Source: Haemonchus contortus (lineage: Eukaryota; Nematoda; Chromadorea; Rhabditida; Trichostrongylidae). From it: DNA of 64,000 nt. The notes beneath the pieces are model-generated. The model saw only the letters and a program-made list of their open reading frames with translations. It did not search any database and had not been told where the DNA came from. The position numbers and the translations under genes were made by a program. The stretch lies in assembly GCA_000469685.2 (NCBI GenBank), contig LS997567.1, positions 7,395,374-7,459,373 on the forward strand, in the 5' to 3' direction. Positions 55,978-64,000 of this stretch are shown piece after piece; the first letter of the stretch is position 1; every line of letters begins with the position of its first letter.

Positions 55978-56513
55978 CTTTACGGTAAAAAGTTCCAATC
56001 ATGTTGAAAGAGTGGAACATTATGTACCTGTTTGCGATACTACCAGAGATTAGTTCCGAGCTAGGCCATTTGCCAGGGCTGAAAAAAACGGGCAGCATCA
56101 AATCGGGCCTGAATATGGGAATAACAAAAGCAATGATATCAAGCGGCATGACTGTTGACTAACAGCCCGACGAAGCTCTTCCAGTTATTGTTTTCGTCTC
56201 ACTAATGGGCTGTACGAAGACTAATGGAAAATATTGGACATCAACACCAATTTTACGAATCCACTCAGTTCCAACACAGTCTGGTTCAACTGCAGTGAAG
56301 GAGACGGTTTTTTGAGTTCATCGTGCTGATAGTCAACTTAGGCCACTAAATTTAGTGCGATGACTCACCATAAAACCCGTAACTATACAAAAAACCCGGC
56401 CAGAGTGAGGGCGGTGAAGGAACCCTGCATCGATCGGATCTCCCTGTTTATGGGACAATCCATAAATCTCATAATCTGCACCGTTTTCATCATATGAACC
56501 GCTGTTTTGGCAG

Positions 56514-56815
56514 AGGATTCACCCGATTCTATTCCGGCTTCGCCAGAGCAGCGCTCTGCAGCCCGCTACCCTTCTGGCTGCCACCACAGGGTCACAAATG
56601 AAACCGGCATCGTGGATGAGCTCTTTGTGATCAGCCAGAAGTCCAAACCACGAGCTAAAGATGACTTCATCACCCCAACAGCTTGGTTGACTGCAAGAAA
56701 AGGTCTGGCTGGAATGGCAGTAGCCACTCAGTCGTTGATAGGCAACTGTGAAACATCAGGGACCCTGAAAAACCTGGACGGATCAGTTCCTGCACTTCCT
56801 AAAAACCCTTCCTAA
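56514..56815 (+). CDS. Candidate terminal exon, unassigned
   Basis: Follows GCTGTTTTGGCAG and stays open for about 100 codons to TAA: DSPDSIPASPEQRSAARYPS, then VDELFVISQKSKPRAKDDFI, then LAGMAVATQSLIGNCE. Codon use looks coding. No motif is recognised. A retroelement remnant is possible. Confidence 0.3.
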
Positions 56816-57318
56816 CAGCTGTTGAGACCTTTGCAACAATTCCAGCGTCCGTTTAATACAATAGGGGGAAACTGGTTTTTTACTGCCACGGTTTCGGTTT
56901 TGTTCCATTTCTTCTGCCCCCTTCTGGAAGGAGAGTGCAAAGCAGACCCTTCAAAAACCATTACCAGAAGGCGACAGTTCGAGATACCTTGTAAGACGTA
57001 TGGTAAGCCGATAGGGTTTACCTCGAAGTCCTGATGCCTGGTTCTCTATGCTCTTAGTGGTATCACCATGACCTCCATTTTCCTTTTTTGAGGTATCAAT
57101 ATAAACTTTAGGCAGGGATTTACTGGTTATACGTAGCAACAGCATCTGGGGAATGAGTGTAGATGAGTAAATTCATACCAAAAAAAGCGAGTAGATTGTA
57201 GCCGTCAAATGGTGAATAGGGGGAGCAAAACGTTTCGAGCTTTCAGATTTATTTATAGAATTTTTCTTTGTTCGAAGTTCCTTTCAGTCTCTGAGTTCAC
57301 GTGCCCTTGTAAACTCAC

Positions 57319-57660
57319 TTATCGAGGAGTATCGTGTGGTACGTGTGGGACAACCACCCACTCTTTCAAGAACGATGCAGACGGAGGGGGCTTCCTAACA
57401 ATACCGCATTCTGTAGAACGGACTATAGAACCCTTTGTTAGGGAGTTGTAATCAGCCTTAGTTCTTTGAGGCCACTCCAAAGCCTCACATTCGTTTCTGC
57501 CATCACCTGAAATCTGAGCATGGCTCACCTGTAGAACTTCAACTACGGTTCTTAGCATTTCATACTCTTCAGCAACGACCCTAAGATCTCCTGACAAGAC
57601 TCACGCAGCACCCGAAGTTTTGCCTTTGACACTCGGAGCCTCTACTACTAGGTTTCCAAT
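57319..57660 (-). pseudogene. Decayed coding sequence, probably retroelement
   Basis: Two minus-strand frames together read like one protein broken by a frameshift. One is RVSKAKLRVLRESCQEIL; the next is VVAEEYEMLRTVVEVLQ, continuing without a stop through VSHAQISGDGRNECEALEWP. There is also an in-frame TGA near 57604. The amphipathic composition suggests a gag-like coiled region, but no family is established. Confidence 0.3.
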
Positions 57661-57773
57661 ATTACAAGTATGTGCACAGATTGTTTTGACTTGATGTTTT
57701 GTTAGCCGCAGTTAGTGTTGCAATAGTCTCACAAGGTTGACGAGTTGGGAGCAACCAACCTTGTGCTTCCCTG

Positions 57774-57858
57774 GGCGAAGTCTCGGTAGTGTAATGGATC
57801 AGGGCACGGTGCCAGAAAAGCACACATACGGGTTCGAGCCCACTCTAAAGCCCAAGTT
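57774..57858 (+). repeat. tRNA-like segment (not a convincing tRNA gene)
   Basis: TCTCGGTAGTGTAATGGATC (A box-like) and ACGGGTTCGAGCCCACT (B box) are spaced as in a tRNA, and GGGC/GCCC ends flank it. The T-arm stem is short. A tRNA pseudogene or SINE head is the likely call. Confidence 0.4.
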
Positions 57859-58237
57859 TTGTCACAGTTCGCCAACGTTGTGAGACTATGAACGGAATAT
57901 CCAATCAGCCAAGATATCGCGCAAGTTTGGCTCATAACTTCGATTCCAGGTCCTAAGAGGTTCCAAAATGGACATTTCGTATTCCTTCTCGGTATACTGT
58001 TTCATGCGACAATCGATGAAAATGTTGTTAGTCCATTACGGAAGGCTTTGAATTTAATGGCTGACTGCTCGAAAAACACGTGCGTACAGTGTTTCTGTTC
58101 ATTGTCAGAATTTAATTACAGTCACAATGGAATTTATCAAAATTCGTTCAAACACTTCCATGTCAATAACGATATTCCAAAAAACAAATTTAGAAACCAA
58201 TAACATTATTTCGCTACTGACAGTCCCTTGTGGCGAC

Positions 58238-58310
58238 AGCGGATTTTATATCCGCTTGAGCGGTGGAGCCCTCTGAAGAAGACGAGAACGTCGAAACGTT
58301 AGGCCTTCGG
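58238..58310 (+). other. Hammerhead-like RNA motif
   Basis: A 7-bp hairpin (AGCGGAT / ATCCGCT) is followed at 58273 by CTGAAGA, a small GACG/CGTC stem with loop AGAA, and GAAAC at 58303. This recalls the CUGANGA-stem II-GAAA core of hammerhead ribozymes found in Penelope-like and other retroelements. One extra A precedes stem II and no good NUH cleavage site pairs up, so activity is doubtful. Confidence 0.3.
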
Positions 58311-58448
58311 GATTAATAAATGTTCCACCTAACAACCTCGCACGGCACAAGAATATTGTAACCAGAAACATCTATGCCGAGATTATAGCAAGAGAGAAGA
58401 TGGAGACTGAATAACATTACCGACTTTCATATTTTGAGCAGACTTCAC

Positions 58449-58835
58449 GGGTAACGGAACTTCTCCCCTATCGCGGCATTCTCCCTTGCGGCATACGGCA
58501 AATGTCACTGCAACTACCGTACTCACCCCGCCTCCCGCCAATCGATAGGACGCGATATTTTCCCTTGACTAGCTTGCTTTTTCATTGGATTTTATCATTT
58601 TTTCTTCTGTTTCTTTTTAGTTTTCATGTTTATTAGACTTGATTAATTAGAATGACTCGTCCTGTAAGCAACGATCAAGACCGCATTGGAATTGAAAAGA
58701 GCGGCCAGCCAATTCAAATATTTAAAGGAATCCCTACCTTACAAATTGCGCGCTCCAATCTTCCATCGCAATCCTGCGATAGGCGGCGGGTGCGGCGTGT
58801 GCGACGCCGTGTTAGGGGAGAAGCTCCCGGACCCC
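58449..58835 (+). mobile_element. Family D element, intact copy (387 bp)
   Basis: Same ends as the copy at 16973 (GGGTAACGGAACTTCTCCCC; GGGGAGAAGCTCCCGGACCCC). The plus-strand frame starting at 58652 (MTRPVSNDQDRIGIEKSGQP) aligns with the frame in the other copies, including QIARSN, PSQSCD and an Arg-rich tail (RRVRRVRRRVRGEAPGP). Confidence 0.8.
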
Positions 58836-59169
58836 AGACTTCACATAAACACTGTAGGAGGGCAGCTGCTGCTCAACCCCAATTAATTCCGATTAGAATT
58901 AAATTCAATTTCCATTTCTGAGAAGCGTAAGCGAAATGATGTACGCTTAACTCATATTGGATGGTATGATCATCACAGCTCTAATTTGGGTTGATGGAAT
59001 TTTTGGCCTTCTTGATATTCTTCTATCAAAGTTTACGGACAACTTTATTCAGTGAAAGCCTTTTGAAGCCCTCTTTTGATCGGATCTAACCAAACGAAGC
59101 GAAAAGCTTCACTACAATCAGAACCACAAACAACGTTTGCTGCGTTATACGGTGCGAGACATTAGACTC

Positions 59170-59270
59170 GATCGGCATGCCTCATTCGTCGCACCCGCTG
59201 GCGAAATTAGTTGTGGAAGTGTTGGATTGGAGCCCGCAATCTATAGGCCAGGAAGATAATTGTCCCCTAT
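59170..59270 (-). repeat. Family D fragment
   Basis: TGTTGGATTGGAGCCCGCAA, followed by TTGTCCCCTATCGACTGGTGG-like sequence, resembles the GCGGATTGGAGCGCGCAATT part of family D. Too short to show ends. Confidence 0.45.
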
Positions 59271-59574
59271 CGACTGGTGGCATAGCTTGCGGCTATTGTA
59301 CACAGTCTTAGCAAAAGCAAATGTCGTCCACAAACAGAAAAACACAACCACCACAATGATCACTATCAAGGGCTCGGTGCTTGCGTTCCGAGTCTGACGT
59401 CTGGCCTCTGTTTGTTTGTTTACATGCTTTCCCATCCGCAATTTTGCGACTGTGACAAGGGAGTTACTACAGGAAACTGGTCGATAACGAAAGAGCGATA
59501 CCTGGTCACCTCATAGCATCATTCTATCGATATCCGATGATTGTGATCACAACCCCACCCACCTAGCAACCTAC

Positions 59575-59796
59575 CTGGTAATCCGAAGGGAATTCTAGAG
59601 ATGTGTCCAATGTGAGCTATAAGGCCCGTACCGTTTCCAGCATGTTTACAGCTAATGAAGGCCGGTGGATCGTCATAGTACAAGTGCAGTAAAATAATTC
59701 CTGTTACAGTGAAAATAACGCAAAAAATTCTATTCAGAGTTGGAAATCGAATAAAACCGAAGTGACTGTTTGTGTTCAACACAGAGGTTAACTAAA
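59575..59796 (-). CDS. Candidate exon of a type II membrane protein
   Basis: Open from a TTTAG acceptor near 59797 to a good donor, CCAG|GTAGGT, at 59574. It reads FIRFPTLNRIF, then a membrane span CVIFTVTGIILLHLYY, then DDPPAFISCKHAGNGTGLIA. A short basic N-terminal side, one span and a luminal-looking segment with Cys and an NGT sequon resemble Golgi-type single-pass enzymes. No ATG lies in this exon, so the start would be upstream. No neighbouring exon was identified. Confidence 0.4.
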
Positions 59797-59879
59797 TGAT
59801 TTTACATCGTTTCCACTAAAAAGTGATAGTAACAAGAATGAAAAACTGAAGTCAACCCCGGTAAACTGTCGAAATTCAC

Positions 59880-60200
59880 TGCTTTTGTACGTCTAGTTTT
59901 TGGGTGCGCCTCGTTGTGCGCGTCCGTCGAAACTAGGTCACGCCGCAGCCGTCGCACGCGGTGGGTCTGCCCGCGGTCTTTGACAAACGTCGCAGTTGAC
60001 TGCGGGGCATACGATTTGCGGTGGGTCCACAGCATTCAGCCAATAGCGATGAAAACACGACCAAATGCAAATAATTCGCTCCACTGACACTTAGTGGTAC
60101 TGTAACGTCATCTCGAGACCTCAGTGGGGTGCTCCGCGCGCGAACTGGACGGGTGACCTACTTTGGACGGACGCGCGCAACGGACGTTCTCCCTAGTTTA
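59880..60200. other. CpG-rich block between candidate genes
   Basis: Unusually rich in CG dinucleotides (GTCGCACGCGGTGGGTCTGC; GGACGGACGCGCGCAACGGA) with ACGTCTAGTT/AACTAGGTC-like elements. It lies just upstream of the membrane-anchor exon on the minus strand and could be its 5' region or another MITE. No coding sequence is supported. Confidence 0.35.
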
Positions 60201-60255
60201 TAGGCCGTGCGTTCAACAAATCAAAAATGGATTTTGGCAAACGATTCATTCAATC

Positions 60256-60618
60256 TCAATTACACATGTAATCCATTAAAACGGCAAAACTGACATAGCG
60301 AAGAGGAAAGCGTGGTGATCCAAAAAAGATACAGATACATTTCTGTAGCATGTAACCCGCACTACGTTTCCAAAAAGCAGTAATGACCCAGTGCTGATCA
60401 GAATGCATTCCTGAGCTCATACTAGTTACACTAACTACTGCTGGCTCAGGCCTACGTGTCCCCATTTCGGCTTGAGTGCCGTTTCCCACAAGTCTTAATG
60501 AACAAAAACTGTCCTCGTTTTCTGAGTGTCCCATCTGTAGAGTGGTTAGAATAATTCTAAGCATAGTAGCATACCATGAAGACGGAAGAAACTGATCCTT
60601 ACAGCTTACGATCAACAC
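60256..60618 (-). other. Open frame of 120 codons, unassigned
   Basis: Minus-strand frame reading SSWYATMLRIILTTLQMGHS, then AEMGTRRPEPAVVSVTSM and ending MDYMCN. It is one of the longest open frames outside repeats. It lacks recognisable motifs or splice sites and may be chance. Confidence 0.2.
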
Positions 60619-61353
60619 TGGTATTTCTACTTGTAAACGTAGTGTGAGTAGTACAGATTTATTTGTTAATCGACGAATTCGGCAACGCTCCCCGACAATC
60701 TCTTTGAACCATTGGCCGACATCATGAATGAGTTCAATGGCGTTGAGCAGAGGCCAGCGATGAGCTCATCAACTCGGTGACACTGAAACGAACTAAATTA
60801 TACAGTAAAATGGTGTTCCTTTACAGTAGAGCAGTGAAATAGTAACGAACAAATGAGGAAGGGGACCGGGGAAGAGGGTCGGAGGAGTGGGGGTGGGAGC
60901 GAGAAAGGCGAAGGAAGAACGCTGATATTTGTGGAGTCGTATCCTATTTTGAAGGCCACTTCTTACTTCATTCTTTAACGCAAAGCTACAGCGGGCACGA
61001 CAATCGTTTTAGGACCACATCAGATCGCCGATTGTAACGGTGTTATGGCTCCTCTTGACTCACTCCCAAGATTCTTGAATATTTCGATCGCGCCCAATAC
61101 CTTCCCACTGTTACTCAAATAGGGCTCTGAGTCATTCTGTAATTTCCTACAGCAGTTACTAGGTCTAATTTACTGCAGTAGTCTGGAAAGGTTGGTTTCT
61201 AGGCTTACAATTCAAGGAGACAACACTGATTCGCTAACTTCATGGTGCTTACTGGTTCGAATCCTTACGGTACCTCATCGTGACTGTGAGTCTTCAGTGA
61301 TTACTTCCATTTTCTTGTCAAACGAAAACTCTTGCTCCGCGCGATCTTTCGAA

Positions 61354-61539
61354 GGACTCTTAGAAGGTGTCCATGGCTCGCCCATTGACATTCGCACCTA
61401 TGGAAATCAAACTGCAATCTGGGTGAAACCGATGACAGACTTGACCTTGCACCGTACCTCAGTTGATTGCCTCAGACTGGCCGATTCCGTCGATGAAGAG
61501 CGGCGATTGCGACTGCGACGAACTGATGAGAAACTATAA
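61354..61539 (+). CDS. Candidate terminal exon, unassigned
   Basis: After TCTTTCGAAG the frame reads LLEGVHGSPIDIRTYGNQTA, then IWVKPMTDLTLHRTSVDCLR, then an Arg-rich end and TAA. The segment just upstream (61250-61275) has a tRNA-like GGTTCGAATCC, so the longer open frame starts in a repeat. Confidence 0.25.
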   Translation, partial: GLLEGVHGSPIDIRTYGNQTAIWVKPMTDLTLHRTSVDCLRLADSVDEERRLRLRRTDEKL

Positions 61540-62571
61540 AAAATGAAGCGCTTGCTCTGGTGATTTGAATTTCTGCATGAACTTGCATAGCCCTCATCTA
61601 CCCTAGTACGTCATTTGAGATGAATGCCTCTTGGATAGGAAGCATGAAGTGCTTGGCCCTTCTATCTATCATTCGGACTGCGCCACACATTCGTCATTCC
61701 ATTCAAAATGAATCGGCACTAGGATGGTTCCCCATAATAAAGAGGTGCCTGGAGCTCTTACATGTCTAGAAAAATATGCAACCATGCTTGCTAAGCTCAC
61801 CTTCCAGACCACTTGCTGATTCGAGGACTCTCGCATCAGTTGAAAAAAAAAAAACAAATTATTGTAAGGCCAGAAATTATTGTAAGGATCTACGATTCCC
61901 GAAAAGGTTGTATCAAGGGTTGTAGAGTAGATTTGGGTTTATGTGAGGCGCAGCGGTATCGAAAAACTTGTCTTGACCCATGCTCCCTCTCACTACTTCC
62001 AAAACAGGACGAGTTTAACAGCCTTGTAGATGTTGATATCATTCGAAATGGAGCGCATTTGTTATAAATGCAATCAGCTAGTGCCCGCCCATAGCTGACA
62101 GAAGTTGTTCTGTGATTGATGCCTGTGATCTTGCCCACCACACCTCCCTTGCCATCAAAACCCCTTCCAACCTTAGAAATGATTAGTTCAAGTAGACTTC
62201 ATATTTTGGGATTTCTGCAGATTTTCTCGTTTTCTCAGCCACCGATAAACTATTGTGCATCAACACCTTCGCCCTGTAGCCCTCACTAATAGTGCCATCT
62301 GGTGATTACTAGCCTCTCAGATAAAAAAGCATCGATACAATTTAGATGGGAAGAAAATGATGAAGAAGTTCATACCTGCTATCCAAATGTAGTTGCTCTC
62401 CCTGATAATTGTAAAAGGGTCGGTTACCGACAGGTATGTTGACGAGGAACTTTTTTATAGTCATACGGTATGGGGCATAGATTAACGATGTAATCAATGG
62501 ATTAATAATCTGCAATTCGAATAGTTGGAATTCTACGAGTCAAAACTAGGCAGCTTATAAAAGTTACCGGA
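61540..62571. other. No supported gene
   Basis: SINE-tail-like GCGCCACACATTCGTCATTCC near 61681, then A/T-rich DNA with mirrored frames at 61813-62141. Confidence 0.4.
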
Positions 62572-62853
62572 TTAATAGTAAGTAGGTAGATTAAAATCCA
62601 TGCAATCCAGTTCATAAGCTGCTTGCCCTCGCATGACAACTCTGACCACCTGGAATTGATGCCTTTTCTGTTTTTCCTTGAGAAATCTACTTTCTTCGAT
62701 GTAATTAGGTTTCTTTTCATCATGGACATCCCGAAGGAGGATCCTACGAGTGAATCGCGCAAAAGCATTGGGAGATAGGATGTTTACTTTGTAATGAATA
62801 AGGAACGAAACGCAAAGGAAGTCTCGAGGAAGCGACAAGCCGAAACGAGGCAA
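62572..62853 (-). other. Open frame of 93 codons, coding-like, unassigned
   Basis: Minus-strand frame with ARFTRRILLRDVHDEKKPNY, then IEESRFLKEKQKRHQFQ, and a donor-like CCAG|GTGGTC. Composition is that of a soluble charged protein. No motif or partner exon is seen. Confidence 0.25.
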
Positions 62854-63137
62854 CTAACTAAGGCGTGGGGCGTTTCGAGACATCTAGCAAGAAGTAGCTG
62901 CATGCTATGAGCGGATGGGAACTCTTACAGCGCATATGTGACATAATATCATTAAGAAGAAACTTTTTTAACCATAAGCTCTACCGTCGTTTTACATGTA
63001 CTCCCATTATCATACTCGCTGAGTTCAAAGAAGGTGTAAATGTTCAAGTACGCGTTTCCATAAGGTTTTTGTCAGAACGATTGCATTCCACTTCATAGTC
63101 ACCACAGCCAATTCCGATCATTTGTCTTTTTTTCAGC

Positions 63138-63356
63138 TTCGGGTTCACTACCACTTGGCTTTGAGCTTCTTCTAGGAATCGTCGTCGTTCATCATTTTCG
63201 GGGAAGGGTAATACAAGTACTGGCTGGCCAGCCATTGCCAACTCAAAATGAGTATCCAGCTCTCAACTCAAATCACAGTTTCCCCCAGAGATGCTCTCAA
63301 GCGAAGACTCCTGAGCAAAAACTGCATTATCACCACTGGGAGAAGAAGAAGGTTTG
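63138..63356 (+). CDS. Candidate terminal exon, unassigned
   Basis: A strong TTTTTTTCAG acceptor precedes a frame open for about 72 codons: SGSLPLGFELLLGIVVVHHF, then RGRVIQVLAGQPLPTQNEYP, ending HHWEKKKV and TGA. The complementary strand is also open here (PVLVLPFPENDERRRFLEEA), so the strand is uncertain. Confidence 0.25.
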
Positions 63357-63391
63357 ATACCTCCGAATCTTGGGCTGACTGGTTGCCTCTT

Positions 63392-63582
63392 TATTGCAGT
63401 TATAGCACTGCTCACCTACAGCAGACCTACTATTATTATTTCTGACATGATTCTATGTAGTGCTACTTCTTTTGTTCCTCTATTTCTCATTCAATCCTTT
63501 ATTCTGCTAGATTTTTTTCGCGCGCGACGCCGGTCTCGCCGCCAAGCGACAATTTCGGCTCAACTGCAACACAACCCGCTCT
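63392..63582 (+). repeat. Family C diverged copy
   Basis: Shares TTATTGCAGTTATAGCACTG, the TACTATTATTATTTCTGACA A/T-rich centre and CGCGCGACGCCGGTCTCGCC with family C, ending CTGCAACACAACCC. It accounts for part of a long plus-strand open frame here, which is therefore not taken as a gene. Confidence 0.6.
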
Positions 63583-64000
63583 ACCGTACTCCGCAAGATA
63601 ACTCGAGGGGAAGGGGTGCAAAGAATTCGCAAGACTTCCTCTCCAACCCAATAGTAGTAACGAAAACGCAATATTTGACGAAGAACTTCTTGAAATTGTT
63701 ATTACTTTACTTCACTCCATTGTTGACTTACGTGAAGAGATGTATTCTGGCTAAATTCATGATACGATATGGTAATAGACTGCATGATGTCCAGGCTGTT
63801 GTAGCGAAGATGAAAACTAACGACTTGACCTGTTGATTTAAATATTATTCAGCAAAAATTCGAAAAATCACCATGAAATCAAGTCTTACTTTATTTTTAA
63901 ATGCCGATGTATCACCTCCACTTCCGGCATTCCGCTTTTGTCGAGTTAAATTGAATAAATATATGGAAACGATTAACGATGACGTCACAGGTAGCACACA

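Noticed and set aside
57774..57858. True tRNA gene
   Set aside because: A and B boxes are present but the stems fail; recorded as tRNA-like.
63354..63836. 160-codon plus-strand frame as a gene
   Set aside because: Its first half lies in a diverged family C repeat and the rest has no splice context or motif.
1..64000. CRISPR array, rRNA operon, prokaryotic operon or phage
   Set aside because: No regularly spaced direct repeats of CRISPR type, no rRNA signatures and no contiguous long coding frames; splice-site architecture is eukaryotic.

Overview
This looks like a nuclear contig from a nematode, most likely a strongylid of the hookworm type. The points behind that are: an almost intact mariner of the cecropia/Hsmar1-like group to which hookworm 'bandit' elements belong; short exons with nematode-style T-rich AG acceptors and CAG|GTRAG donors; a conserved first exon preceded by a splice acceptor (a likely trans-splice site); RTE-type LINE debris; and very heavy invasion by SINEs and small inverted-repeat DNA elements. 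No bacterial-style genes, rRNA or CRISPR are present. Almost every long open frame is chance or lies inside a repeat. The species assignment is inference.

The best-supported host gene is on the minus strand at 22940-14112. Six exons join in frame with consistent phases to give about 250 codons. The 3' end was not found. Its introns hold a Tc1-style MITE (intron 1), a mariner with giant inverted arms (intron 4), and a SINE, another MITE and a cluster of SKQV-motif repeats (intron 5). A second good host exon is at 36104-36051 on the minus strand, encoding an 18-residue N terminus that resembles the UPF0057/PMP3 proteolipid family. Weaker gene candidates are minus exon pairs near 55977-55094, a membrane-anchor exon at 59796-59575, and single exons near 43544-43293, 56514-56815, 61354-61539 and 63138-63356.

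The rest is a repeat landscape. One tRNA-derived SINE family occurs about a dozen times on both strands. At least five small DNA-transposon or MITE families occur in two to five copies each (called A, B, C, D and the 21455 element here). A 630-bp foldback element with nested palindromes lies at 10836-11467. A 1.3-kb degenerate Tc1-like transposon at 7785-9084 sits inside a family D copy. Smaller items are poly-C/poly-G runs inside SINEs, a GT microsatellite, a 27-bp minisatellite, purine-rich tracts, a G-quadruplex motif and a hammerhead-like motif.

No operon or multi-gene defence or metabolic system is visible. The most unusual structures are the mariner whose two ends are both copies of the same 387-bp 5' segment, lying inside an intron; the family D element with a frame preserved in three copies; and the repeated SKQV segment in intron 5.
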